Part shown: piece after piece, positions 13,201-24,830 of the stretch | How positions within the stretch are numbered: position 1 is the stretch's first letter | How the letters are laid out: every line of letters begins with the position of its first letter | Assembly (NCBI GenBank): GCA_013399875.1 | Contig: VXAZ01008028.1 | Span: 214,029-278,028 of the forward strand | Direction: 5' to 3' | Origin: Gymnorhina tibicen | Lineage: Eukaryota; Chordata; Aves; Passeriformes; Artamidae | Length of the DNA stretch: 64,000 nt | The notes under the pieces: model-generated | The model's database searches: none | Told to the model about the DNA's origin: nothing | What the model saw: only the letters and a program-made list of their open reading frames with translations | Program-made: the position numbers and the translations under genes

Positions 13201-14400
13201 TACAGGAACCTTTAAGCAGCTGCTTTTAGGATTGTGTATATGACTTCAGAATGTCTGATCCAAGAAAGCCTGGCAAATGTTTAAGACCTTCTATAGTGCT
13301 TTGCAAAAAAAAAAAAAGTTATGTGACTGAGAACACTTTCTGTGACTTCTGATATGTCTGAGGAAGGCCAGTGATGCCACTGGGGAATTTCATGGATGGA
13401 ACGAAGGGCACAAGTTTGTTGTCCTAACAATCTTCGTACTTGATTGGGCTTAAACAATGAAAGGGTGCTTTTTCAAAACCACATTTGGAAACAATTTGTT
13501 TTGAGCATCTTGGGTCTCACAAATCACCATTTTTTGGAAAACACACTCAGGAGAGTGGAATATATTATAAATTTACATACATATGGTCTGTACTTGTTTT
13601 AGAGGATAACAAAGGTGTCATGGGGCTAAACTAGTGTGAAAGAAAAAACAAAATCATGAAGAGCAGTCATTGCTTCTGGTTGGTTCTAGCATACTCCCAG
13701 AGTCTCAAAGGCCAACATAGGAGAAGGAAAGAAAAAAATATTTTAAAAATGTAAAAACCTCATTGCTTAGAATATTACTGCTGCCTGTCTTTATTTCTAC
13801 AAAAGGTTGTGTGTATGAAGTTTGTAGTGTTCATTGGAAATAACGGAAATGACTGGGTGGTATTAGAGTATACAATCACTGTGCTTGAAATGGTATTTGA
13901 AAACAGCACATGCATCAAAATAGGAAAAATTTTGCTGGCCTTCTAGAGTCTTTTGCTAAACCTAGTGTGCATTGGAACCTGAGTGAATGAATCCCATTAG
14001 TCATCACCATCTTAACAATATGCACTTCATACAGAGTTGGCTTCTGCACAGAGGAAGGAAATTACCAGTACTAACAAAGGAAAGAAGATTCATAATGAGC
14101 AAATATACAAAAGCTCCAAATAATTATAATATTCACAGCTTGGCAATGACTTTCTAGGCTATGAAATTACTTTTCTTTTGGAAGAATGAAGATTCTACAA
14201 AGCTAGTATAAACAAAGGGTAATTGGAAAATCAAATTGCTCTACACAAGTTATTGTAAGGCCTGGAATAATGGTGATAGAATTTTAAAAAAAACTTGCTT
14301 ATGAAACAGTGGATTTTTGTTTTGTACATTATTGCAATCAAAAATGCTCCCTTTAAGTGCTACATGGGAAACAAATGGCTAAATACAAATCCTAGCTTAC

Positions 14401-14535
14401 CCCTGATACAATAAGTTCTCCTCCCAGGTTCTGAACTTCTGCTTTCACTTTGCTGCAGATATTGAGCTGGTGGCAGTACAAGGCAATGCGCTGCAGGTAG
14501 GCCAGCAGATCCTGCTTGCAGGCGGAGTCTGGGCA
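14401..14535 (-). CDS. CTNNA2: CTNNA2 exon, actin-binding helix, 135 bases
   Basis: It encodes 45 residues (about 766-810), CPDSACKQDLLAYLQRIALY then CHQLNICSKVKAEVQNLGGE then LIVSG, in phase 0 at both ends. The acceptor is TTGTCTGCAG and the donor GGG|GTAAGC. In alpha-E-catenin the equivalents of Leu784, Ile791, Val795 and Lys796 lie on the helix that contacts F-actin; all are present here in IALYCHQLNICSKVKAEV. The exon ends at the site where the 48-residue neural insert can be added. The constitutive continuation (LDSATSLIQ in the family) is not in the window, so it must lie left of position 1. Confidence 0.97.
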
Positions 14536-17113
14536 CTGCAGACAACAGAAATATTGATTAGATAGAGCTGAGTTCATGAGATTAGAGACAGGTAATCAGA
14601 TAGTGGCAATGTGTGTGTATCAGGTGGATCTATTCCACTTTACAGAAGGTATTTGATGAAATGTGAAAACTCAAATTCTACCTTTCATTTAAGTCAGGAT
14701 TTATGAATTGCAACCTAAAGATGCACTCTACTTTTCTGTAAAATGAGAAACTTCTTTATCAGCATTATGAAAATCATAGTTTTAAATTATGCTCTGCATT
14801 AATTTATGGTGTTGTATTGAGCAACCAAAAGAACAGGTCTGACATAAAACTCCAGGTTGCCTGCTGGGTGTCCAAGTTAACATCCAATATGGACCAGTTA
14901 AAGTCCAGATAAACCCAGTTCTGAGTGGTTACCCCCACTCTGATGCCAACTCCTGTCTGCCTGGCAGCTTCCCTGGCATTTGTGCAGACATTTGGAGGAT
15001 TAGATTAGGTCAGATGTGCTGGATGCTGTGAGGGTTTCATAATCAATAGAACTAGAAAAGGCCCCAGTACAATTTATTCATAGTCTCTGGGACTCTTAAT
15101 AGAAACTGCATCATCCCCCACAATATCAACAGCATAACAAACAACAGCCTTGTAGTTAATATTCAAAGTCTTGCCTCAGGAGAACAGACCTCAGTAATTC
15201 ACTCTGATGAAACAGAGCCACAAGGGTCCATTGCTAACAGCATGTCTCCAATAAATACTCTTTGGGGCTACCCAGCAAAGTCTGACTGACAATGTTCCTG
15301 CATAGCTTGGGGAAAAAAGATTCCAAATATGCCTTTTTATCACCTTACAGAGTTTATGCTCAATTAAAAAAAAATATCAGAGCATTTCAAGAAAAATGGA
15401 CAGAATTAAATGCACATGAGTCAACAACATCACAGGTCCTGCCTTGAGATCACTACTCTGCCCCCCGACCCTTGCAGCTAATGCTGGCAAGGAATGTGTT
15501 CGTGGTGAAGGAGTTGGATATTTTGTTGTCTATAACCCCAAAGGAGTCCCTTGGCTTTTTTTTCTCTCCCTTTAAAACTAATAATAAACAAAGCTGGAGC
15601 TTCACTGTGGCTCCTATAGAGCCTCTCTTCCTCAGACAGTTGCCACACCTTTCAGGCATTAATCCCTACAAGACCTCTTCTCCCTACTGGTGCCAATTTA
15701 ATATAAAAATATTTACTCAATTCTTGAAGCCTATGAACTGAAAGGAATGAACTTTAAAGCAGTACTTCTAGAGAGTTGTCAAGGCTTTAAATATAAGTAC
15801 CCTGGAGTGAAAAAAAGTAAGGCTCTCTCATTGGAACAATAATTAAAAATGCAACTGTCCACAAAATGTTTATATTGCATGGGGGTCTCCAAAGTTCTGT
15901 AAAATATCATTAAAGTGCAAGCATTAAAATAAACAGTTCGTTCTCAAAATGATTTCACCGTTTATTATTAGGGTTACAGGCCTCTGAAATTTAAAATGTG
16001 ACTCAAGTCAAGGCACTCTAAGCATAACAAGTCTCCTTGTGTTTCTTTCTTTAAAATATTCCACCTCTGCAAATACTGCAGACTAGGAATTTCATCAGCT
16101 GACAGATGGATTTCTTCTTTCTTGTGTTAAAATGAACAGATGCTACATTTGAAGGATTGGAATGGGTTAACTACAGGAAAAAAGCTTGCTGCTGCTGAAA
16201 AAGCCTAAACCCAACATTTCTGAGCTTACAGGAAAATGGGCAGCTTTGGGGTTTTTGCCACTCTGGCCCATATTCCATGGCAGGGTGTGTTACACCCTAT
16301 CGCACTCTTACTTGAAGAAGAAAAAGATACTTACTTTGAAGAGAAAGACTAGAGGCAAGGAAGTTACCAGTTTGCTCCCACATCCAGCAAATTTTCTCTT
16401 GATGACAATGAAATGAAAGAAACTATAGGAAATTTACAAGGGAAAAAATAGTGAAATTTAATTTGCCTGACTCTAAAATCAGCTATGTAGGACCTGGATT
16501 TGAAATTTGGCTCTTGACTTTTAATGCGATGGTTCCTCTTGCTCCCCAGATGAACAGATAATCCAGTCTGAAAATATATATAGAGCAAGTTCATCTGCCC
16601 AGCTGTGACATGAATTTGGTAATGGGAGTGAGGACATGGACCCCAGAACATGCACAATATACTGAGGCAAACCAGAAAATAAGGAATCAGAGAACTGTGA
16701 AGGAGTAAAATTCCATATCAAGGGAAAATTGCTGGAAGAATGAGATGAAAAGAATCTAAGGATTCCTAGGCACTTGGCAAGGGGAACTGAGCATCCAAAT
16801 CCCTACTGCTTCTTTAACAGCAAATACATTTTGGATGTGATGATCTCTCAGGCCTTTTCCAACCTGAAAGAGTCTCTATCTTATTCTAACAGGCCCAGAA
16901 GTGAGGCTGCCTCAGTCAGGCATTTCTGAGCTTCGGAGAGACTCATTTATGACTTTCCTGTTCTGCAAAATGCTGATGGGTGTAGAAGAACCAACTTGGG
17001 AAGATCAGGAGCCAGACTCTCAACAGGTAATTTTCTGCCAAGACAGACTTTTCCTGCAAAAGGCAACTCATCCATAGAGGTTACATTACATTTCTGCTCA
17101 TTTTTGGGGCTAC
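14536..17113 (-). other. CTNNA2 intron, 2.6 kb
   Basis: This holds only a short possible CR1 3' tail near 16838. Otherwise I see AT-rich intron sequence without a recognisable element. Confidence 0.8.
16838..16892 (+). mobile_element. Short CR1-like 3' end fragment
   Basis: GATGATCTCTCAGGCCTTTT followed by CCAACCTGAAAGAGTCTC and TTATTCTA resembles the 3' terminus of CR1 (GATGATCT, CCAACC, ATTCTATG-type tail) in plus orientation. It is short and diverged, so the call is tentative. Confidence 0.45.
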
Positions 17114-17219
17114 CTGATCAGCTACTGCCCGTGCCAATTTGTCCATCCTGGATCCTGCCTCTGCAATCTTCTTGGCCGCATTAATGACATCGGATGTGTT
17201 CTTCAGGGGGCCTTTCCCT
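17114..17219 (-). CDS. CTNNA2: CTNNA2 exon, actin-binding domain, 106 bases
   Basis: One base completes an arginine codon and 35 codons follow (about residues 731-765): GKGPLKNTSDVINAAKKIAE, then AGSRMDKLARAVADQ. The acceptor is TTGTGTTTCACAG and the donor CAG|GTAGCC, leaving in phase 0. It encodes a loop and helix of the actin-binding domain bundle. NTSDVINAAKKIAEAG is family-typical and KLARAVADQ is the CTNNA2 variant (CTNNA1 has KLGRTIADH by memory). The donor is the weakest by eye among the constitutive exons because position +5 is C rather than G. Confidence 0.96.
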
Positions 17220-19519
17220 CTGTGAAACACAAGACAATTACCCACAATCTCAGTAAATCATGAAAGGCAACAGTTTTAGTGACCCTGTTTAGTGCTTGAT
17301 TTTAAAATAGTAACACGAATGTCTTCTTAATTTATTAAAATTTCGCCTTTTAAGTACTTTATAGTACAGCTTGATTAAGAAATCTGTCTGCTGTATTTCC
17401 TCTCCCTTACAAAATGCCTCACTGGCAAGTTAGTCCGATGGTGCCTTCAAGCACACGAGCTGTACTTAACAGTATATGCATTTTTAAGTGCTCATTAAGC
17501 CAATGTTCTTCCTGGAATACACAACTATTTCAAAATTATGTGATTCCCAAGCCAGTGCTAAATGTTCAGCCCATCATGTCTAGGGCAAGAATGTCACATT
17601 TTAGAAAACCTTTTCTAAGTAGACTTTTTGTTGGAAAATAAAGGTAGGTGAAGCATAATCCTTATGTTACACGCTGAAATGTTACACTTAAAACACGTAT
17701 AACTAGCTTTAAGACTGATCTTTCACTATATTTTTAAGATGAAGCACAAAATTCTGATTTTAGTCATTAAAGCTACCAAAATGTATCAAGACAAAAAGTT
17801 TCCACAGACTTTCCTGAGTTTGCTTCAGACTCAAACCTTTAATCCTGCTTGTACCAATAAAATTGCTGGTGCTCCTGAGAAAGGCTCAGTTGGAAGTGAG
17901 TTAATTTTCCATTTTTTTTTTAATGTGGAAAATCATAATATGACCAAACGGATTAATTTTTTTAAAATGAAACAGAAGGCATTTTTTCTAAGCAAAACGT
18001 TGCATTATTTTTGGACTTTTTAATCTATAATGCCAAGAATAACATGCTGAAACATATTTCTGTTTTAATCTTCTTTCCAGACTTTCAGTACCACATTCAA
18101 CAGATAATGAAATACAAGTATCCCACTTCTGGTGAACTTAAACTGCAGCAAAAGTACTTCTTGGTGACCTCGTGTGCTTCTACATTAATTACATGAGCAG
18201 ATCTGACTGTCACAAACTCCATGCACTTGAAAAATTATTCTATTTTAACACTGCTGAGGTTACAGCCAACCAAAAAGGTGTGAAAGGCTTGTTTCTGTTT
18301 TAATGGAATATATTAAACAACTTGTTATTGAATCTGATGCAGACAGAGGTGCACTTTGATTTTTTTTTTATTTACTTCAAATGTGACAGTAGTTTTCTCT
18401 CATTCTCAAATTAGTTCTGTTCTTTTGATGCTAGAAAATATAATTATAAAACTTTCAATGTCATGTTCAATGTATCAAAAGTTGTCCAGGAGGTTGCAGA
18501 AAATGTGCATATTCTGGGCTGTTGCTTTAGGCCATCATTTGTTCTTTCCATGATACAATGACACTGTTGGGGCAGATTTTCTCTCTATTTTTTGCTGACA
18601 GAACGATCAGAGACACAAAGACAATACAAATACAAAAGTAACACAGAATTCTGTGAAATATCCTCTCCATCCAGTTCCACCCCCTACCATTAGACCAGGT
18701 TGCTCCAAGCCCCAACCAACTAGCCTAGAATACTTCCAGGGATGGAGCAACACAAAGAGATGAATAAATGGATGTCTGATTTTAATACTAAAGAAAAGCA
18801 GGAAGAATTTTATCCTGTTTTGTGTAATTACATTTTGATAAATACCATTTAAACTTTTGAACTCACTTTAAAAATAAACACTGAATGAAATTTAATTTAT
18901 TACGGTGATCTGGAATTCAAAGAATCTTGTAAACTGTTCTCCCTGGTGAGATTAACAATGTGACCATAGTTAAAGACAATAATTCTGTTTACATTGTATC
19001 ATTAATGAATGGCCTTTTGATGCTCTGCAATTAGAGAAGAACGAGATATCAATAGAGAGAAGAAACGAAAACAAAAAAAAAATCATTACTGACAGACTCC
19101 CACGAAGCATTAGATGAAACCAGTTTCATTTCATTTGGGATTTTTTTGGGGAGGAAGTTCAATGTTCATTGTTTGCCATTAATTTTGATTGACACAAATT
19201 GTGCTGAAATGCTGAAAGTTCAAAGAGGCACATGCATTTAGATGGGTACTAAACGAAATGCCACTGGAATGTCTGTAAGACCACAGACTACTGCTGAAAT
19301 TCAAAATGATTTGCAAATAAACGAGGCTTGCAAATAGCACAAAAACTTCATGTGATTAATCCCATTTGGAGAAATATGCAAGACCAGCGTATATGATGAG
19401 TGTTCCTTGGCTTTGCATCCCTGAAACTACAGCAAATCATCTCAAAAGGGTACAAATTGAGCAGAAAAGGGAAGATGTGGCACACCTGAGCTCCTCAGCT
19501 GGGGTTATTTTGTCCTTAC
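17220..19519 (-). other. CTNNA2 intron, 2.3 kb
   Basis: The intron holds one truncated CR1 (18666-18755). A stretch near 18950-19260 is rich in homeodomain-type ATTA and TGATTGACA words and looks like possible conserved non-coding DNA, but this cannot be confirmed from one sequence. Confidence 0.8.
18666..18755 (-). mobile_element. CR1 LINE fragment, about 90 bases
   Basis: ATCCAGTTCCACCCCCTACC, then ATTAGACCAGGTTGCTCCAA, then GCCCCAACCAACTAGCCTAG, then ACTTCCAGGGATGGAGCAAC is the reverse complement of the CR1 3' untranslated region. Both ends are eroded, and the repeat tail is no longer visible. Confidence 0.8.
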
Positions 19520-19701
19520 CTGGTGAAATCTGTCATTTCCATCATAATCATGCACATCTGCTTGGCCAGCACAATGATGTCATTGCCACTGTCATCCCAC
19601 TTGGCCACTTCCGCATCCAGCTTGCTCTTCTCTTGGTGGAATATCTCCACCTGCTCGGCAATCTTTGCCTTCTCCTCCTGGGGAAGCTGAGCCATGATAG
19701 C
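19520..19701 (-). CDS. CTNNA2: CTNNA2 exon, start of actin-binding domain, 182 bases
   Basis: It encodes 60 codons plus two bases (about residues 670-729): AIMAQLPQEEKAKIAEQVEI, then FHQEKSKLDAEVAKWDDSGN, then DIIVLAKQMCMIMMEMTDFT. The acceptor is GTTTTTTCTCCAG and the donor CAG|GTAAGG. It begins the C-terminal VH3-type actin-binding domain with its first helices. AIM completes the RAIM motif, whose disruption in alpha-E-catenin strengthens binding to F-actin. EEKAKIAEQVEIFHQEKSK distinguishes CTNNA2 from CTNNA1 (QEQKAKIAEQVASF by memory). LAKQMCMIMMEMTDFT is nearly invariant in the family. The frame is intact, and the last two bases AG are completed by A from the next exon to give arginine. 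Confidence 0.97.
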
Positions 19702-22700
19702 CTGGAGAAAAAACAGGAGTTGTGCGTGAAAAAAAGGAAATTACAAACTGGATTTTCCAGTGGTCCCAACAGCTTGAGTTTCTTTCTATGGGAGTTGAAG
19801 ACGCCAAGCAAAATCCAGTAGGCATTTGATTTCTGTCAGAACAGGAAAAACCACATTCACAGCATGTCTATACATCTTCTTGCACTTTCAAGGTGACAAA
19901 ATTTATACTTATGATGTCATGATTATTCACCAGTTGACACGGGAGGATTAAATTCCTATTAAATCTCAATTATGAGGAAGAATAAAATGAGTGACATTTA
20001 TGGGAAAACGCAGACTGAATTGCTGTGTCTCCTCTAGTCTCATTCTCTGTCAGAAATAGAGGATTTCAGATTAAAACAACATGAAAATAAGCTATGACAC
20101 ACAAGACAATACATTTGAAGTGAATTGTAACAAACATATCTTAATAATATTTAGGGTTCTAATTGTTTTGCCTTGTAAAAGGCACTGAACAGGTTGATAC
20201 TGATCTGCCTCAGCACCAATGAAGCAAAAAGTTCCCTCCAAAAAACCCCTAAAAATTATAATAATTACTTCTGAAGATCAAATGGACACTTTGAATAATG
20301 ATTTCCAAGTTGAGCTACTATTTGGCTGTAGGGGTTCTGAAGACCACATTATGCATTTAATGGGGTGTGACACATATTTAAGTGTCATTACATTTTTTTC
20401 TTGTTTATGTCACTTTCAATCAGCTGAAGTCTTTTTCTACATATTCTTAAAATGCTCTTGGCTTTTAAAAATTCGTAATTGACCTTTTCCAAAACTGAAA
20501 TTAAAAAGGCTTATAAACAGTAGATCAGAAAATGAGAAATTTGCAAGTTAATCAAATTAAAATTCAACACGAGTTTTAATTAGGCCTTATCAATGTAACT
20601 CAGCAGTTTCAAATGTTAGCATAATAGTCTCTGCACAGAAAAATGCAGTGTAAGTCAAGCTAATAAATAAATATATAAAACACACGTAAAATCCTAGAAC
20701 TGAGGAATTAACTGAAGTTAAGAGAATGTGATAGGAGTAGTGAAATTTGGGAAGTTTATCTGTATGTCTTGCCTGTGGTTTCTTTGAGTGGCAGCTTTGC
20801 CTGAACACTCTTTCAACTGGTAAACAGGGCTTTAATATTTCTGTTCCAGCTGCTGATGTGCCTTCAAGCAGCCATATCCTATAGCAAGTGCAGCCCATAA
20901 ATTCCAGTTTTATTTCTATTGAAGACCAACACAAGTCTTTCTACTGAAACACTAACAGCTTTATGGAGTAGAGCATATTAAACAAATCCATTACATTCCA
21001 CAAATAAAAATATTTTGCATCTTTTCCACGGAAAAGGTTCAGGTAAGATACTATTCTGCTTAGGACTCCAGACTGGGGACTGGGCAGCTTCTGCTTAGCA
21101 TGTTTCCCTTTTAGTTTTTTATCATTTGTTGCTTCCTGTGCCACACTGCAATCTATGCTATTCACGAACTGTCTTTATGATATATTATGTTTATACAGTG
21201 TGGAGCTGATCAAAGCAGAAGGCTTTAAGTGCAGCAGTAATAATGACCACAATAAATGTAATAGAATTTAAGACTCCTAAATCCCCAGGTGAACTCGATT
21301 CTCAGTAAAAAAAATTACTGCAGTCTTTACTTGGGTTTCAGATCAAGAAAGGATGACATGATACCCAATCCTAAATGTAACTAAAGAATGAAAAAGGCTG
21401 TGAAAGTTGGCAAAATAATCTGTACTGTATCTCATTTCTGTTCTACCTGAGACTTACTTTAGCAGTCAATACTTTGAATGTTTCAAACAGGACTTTAAGC
21501 CCTTTAAAATATAACAATCACAAAAGATAGTCAACTACATCCAGAACAGTTCTGTCATCATCCTCAGAGTAAGGTATCCAGGTACCATTCTGCAGTTTTT
21601 GGGGCTGCACAGTTTTCCATGTCAGTTCTTGGCCACCCAGCTCTCTGGGATCCATCTCTCTTCATGCAGATGATAATGAATATATAAGTTACATCCTCAA
21701 TATGCAAAGACAGCATTTTCTGCCTTAGGGAAGTAATGATAAAACTCCAGTTTTTCTGATACATGGTACAGTTTATTTACCATCTATATTCAATATTCAG
21801 GGAAATTAAGACAAAAAGAAATCTCTGCCCATTCCACTGGATCCATGTCTTGCATTTCTCCCATACCTCTGAGTAAGCTTCTTTCAGATTTTTGTTATTT
21901 TACTGTTTCTTTCTAGGATGTAAAACCTTTGTGCCAAGCTCCAACCTACAGCAGCTGAAAATTCCTCTGTCCTGGTCCTCTGAGCTTTCACAGCAGCTTT
22001 GCCTGTTGGTCTTTAGGTTCTCAGCCCTACAAATCTGCTTCCAGACTCCGAGGTAAGAAATCCCCATTCCAGTTACCAGCTTTTGCTGGTGTTTGAGTGT
22101 GTGGGGAGGATACTTCTCATTTAGTCCATTACTTCACTTCTAGCACATCAGAACAAACCAGACTTGTGTGAAACAGCCATGAAAATCATTCAGATAATTC
22201 CCAGTTTCCTGCTGGTTCTCTGCTGGAAAACGTTAAAAGGCTTTTCTTTAAAAAAACTTTCTTTCCAGTCAAATATCTTTTCATGATGCATTTTCCTCAA
22301 AATTGTATTCTGATTTTTTTTTTAATAATCTGAGCTGAAAAGCCTCCTGAGTAAAAGGTAAACATTCATCAGAGCGGGGCATAATCCTGAGTGTTAACAG
22401 ACTTCACTTCCCCAGCACCTGTGACCCCTGAAGCACTCATCAGCTTAATTTGCAATCCCCATGCACAAGCTGAGGTCGCAAATCACAATGACTGGAGTTT
22501 ATCATGATGTAATTACCCTGGTAAAATTACATTGACTCAGTAGCAAATGTCTTCAATTAAAATTAAATTACAGGGACTACTCAGTAGCTTAAACAGATCT
22601 TCTTGACAGGTTTGCACACTGGGAAACATGACTAATGTAAGATTTCTCTGGATACAGCACATGGTGCCCTGATGGGATTTTTTTTTTTTTTTTTAAATTT

Positions 22701-22988
22701 GCTAACTACTCCCACGGTTTCAGCACATTCCAAACCTGCAAAGCCTTCTCTTATAGCACTAGCTGGAGCAAGCAGCTGATACTAGGCATCACAAAAGCCT
22801 CAAGATCATTCAATAAACGCTACTTAAATAGGTTTGACATGAAAAAACGTTCAACGCCTCAGTCAGCCTGGTCCCATCCTTCTTAAAGAACCCTGAGGAC
22901 TGGAAATCACTGCCTTTGCTTTCTGAGGCAGAGCTTTTATTGGTCACTATCCAGACATTCACTGGAGGCATGTGGGGTTTTTACTCAC
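19702..22988 (-). other. CTNNA2 intron, 3.3 kb
   Basis: No transposon or RNA gene is recognised. A poly-T run sits near 22679-22694. The stretch 22440-22590 contains near-palindromic GTAATTACC and AAATTAC motifs of uncertain meaning. Confidence 0.8.
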
Positions 22989-23102
22989 CCTTGCACTCTG
23001 GCCAGCAATGAGCTGGTCATCCTCAGTCTGGACGCTCGTTCGGCTGCGCACGTCATAATCCTCCTGCTCGAAGTCTGAGTCATCCTCAAGCTCTTCAGGG
23101 GT
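22989..23102 (-). CDS. CTNNA2: CTNNA2 exon, acidic phospho-linker, 114 bases
   Basis: It encodes 38 residues (about 632-669), TPEELEDDSDFEQEDYDVRS followed by RTSVQTEDDQLIAGQSAR, in phase 0 at both ends. The acceptor has a clean pyrimidine tract (GTCTCTCTCTCCAG) and the donor is AGG|GTGAGT. The stretch is the flexible linker between the M domain and the actin-binding domain. In alpha-E-catenin the matching serines and threonine (Ser641, then Ser652, Ser655 and Thr658) are known CK2 and CK1 sites; the counterparts here are DDSDFE and RSRTSVQT, all retained. The final arginine is the R of the RAIM motif that restrains actin binding, and the motif is completed in the next exon. EDDSDFEQEDYDV is the CTNNA2 form. 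Confidence 0.97.
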
Positions 23103-24315
23103 CTGGAGAGAGAGACACGGGAGAGAAAGCCACAGAGAGGAGATGACAAGCTTAGAAAGGACACAGATGAAGTCCTATGCACAGTGAGCTCTTATTTCAT
23201 TGACTACCTGCCCAGGAAATGCTGTTCTGTTCTCCTTTGAAATGAACTTGTCTGCCCCAGCAGCCAGGAACTGAAATTGAATTGTCTTAAAAATTAAATT
23301 GTTTCAACCCTAGTTTTCTTTACAAATGGCATTTGTCATTACCTTGCCACAACTTTTCTTGCTGCAATTTCTCTTAACTCTGTTAACATGATGAATGCAG
23401 TTCCAGGAACAAATATCCTTTGGAAACACTAACAACCGGAACGCAGTATTTCAAAATAATGTTATTTCATATATAAATGGACACTAACATTATTAGGTTA
23501 CTGGAAGCTACATGTAATCTTCCAAAGAGAAAGTAAATACCTGGGAAAAAGCAACTAACATCCTGGAAGAAAAATTTATCAAAGCAAATGTGGGGATACA
23601 AGAATGAGCTGTAGGCAGCCTTAACTTTGATAAGTTACAGCTGTGTCCCTGGGAAGAAAGAAAAACAACTTGGAATGCAGGTGTGTGTTGATTTCTGCAA
23701 CGAGAAGCATGTAAGTGATACAGGAGAAAGGTATAAAAGGTTGTACTGTGGGATAATAAAGAGTTGATGTCTGCTACCATCTTCTGCGTCAGTCTTTTGG
23801 CTACCATCAAGCAAATAAGAGATTTCCCATTGAAAGAAATTGTAAGTTATGTCAATTGGTTTTGAAACAAATGTGCAATTTATAATCTGTGCAATCTTGT
23901 TAGTTCACATGGTTCTTTTCATATACAGAGCTTTGGAAGTTGACTCATCCCCCAAATGACACCATGTTGTCTTCATCGCTGGTGCTACGAATGATGTGAG
24001 GGTTTCTTGGAAGATTAATGAAATCAAGTTATGTATTTTCAGGTTTCAGGTTGTTTAAAGTGTTGGAGGGAGGGAGAAAAAAAAACAACTGATGGACCTG
24101 TTCATTTGGGTTTTTTCACCTTCTAGCAAAAAATTTGGAGAAAAAAATGTCCTTATGGGTATACAGAGAGAAAATCTAATTAAAATCACTATTTGGTACC
24201 ATATTTAATATAAATGGTGCAAATAAATGGAATCTTTAGAAAGAAGATTATATTCTATTTTATGATTGAATAGCATCTGGTACAACAGCCTGGCCATGAG
24301 TAAGTTCTGCAGGTA

Positions 24316-24830
24316 CTGTACGGGACAATGGTAATAGGAAAAGAAAACCACAGTAACTGTGCAGAGAAATCCTCGCCTTACTGGATACCCGCCACCCCCA
24401 GTGACAACCTAAAAGGCCAAAGTACTACAGAAGAACTCATCCAGGCTGGCATTTCGTGCTTGGAGGCAACGTCAAGTTTTCTAGCAGAGGTGCTAATCAC
24501 TGCCAGTTGTCATTACAGCTCTGTCTGGAGGATGCTCAGTCACTAGGAACGGGTCCAAACCCTCTAACGTAACGCTGAGGAGACTTCTGGTGATATTTCT
24601 GTTCCAGCCTGGCTTCCAACACGAAGTGCACATCACTGTTTGTAGCAGCACGGTGAAGCGCACAGGATGGGGAGAGTAAAACACAGCCATCTTCGTCTGA
24701 CTTGAAGAGTATGAATTAAATATGTGTTTTGATGCTGAGCGCTGGAGGAAGAAATAACCAAGTGTGACAGTGTGGTAATGAAACTCGGTCTGCACCTCTG
24801 AAGAGAGGCACGCACAAAGAGCGGGTGTAA
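24316..24830. other. CpG-rich intronic island of unknown identity
   Basis: About sixteen CpG dinucleotides fall within roughly 500 bases, while the surrounding intron has very few. Open frames on both strands (for example 24493-24795, minus, 100 residues) resemble no protein I know. The stretch has no CR1 or LTR hallmarks. It could be an unrecognised transposon, an enhancer or the start of a non-coding transcript. Confidence 0.45.

Larger units (their letters stand above)
1868..14400 (-). other. CTNNA2 intron, 12.5 kb
   Basis: The intron before the alternative exon holds one CR1 relic (8357-9170) and two small direct duplications (9403-9438 and 10157-10203). The rest is unremarkable AT-rich sequence. 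No other exon with alpha-catenin similarity was seen. The short open frames on both strands lack codon bias or recognisable domains. Confidence 0.8.

Noticed and set aside
24493..24795. Minus-strand 100-residue frame in the CpG-rich island
   Set aside because: There is no recognisable domain, and overlapping frames exist on both strands. I retained the island as an observation but not a gene.
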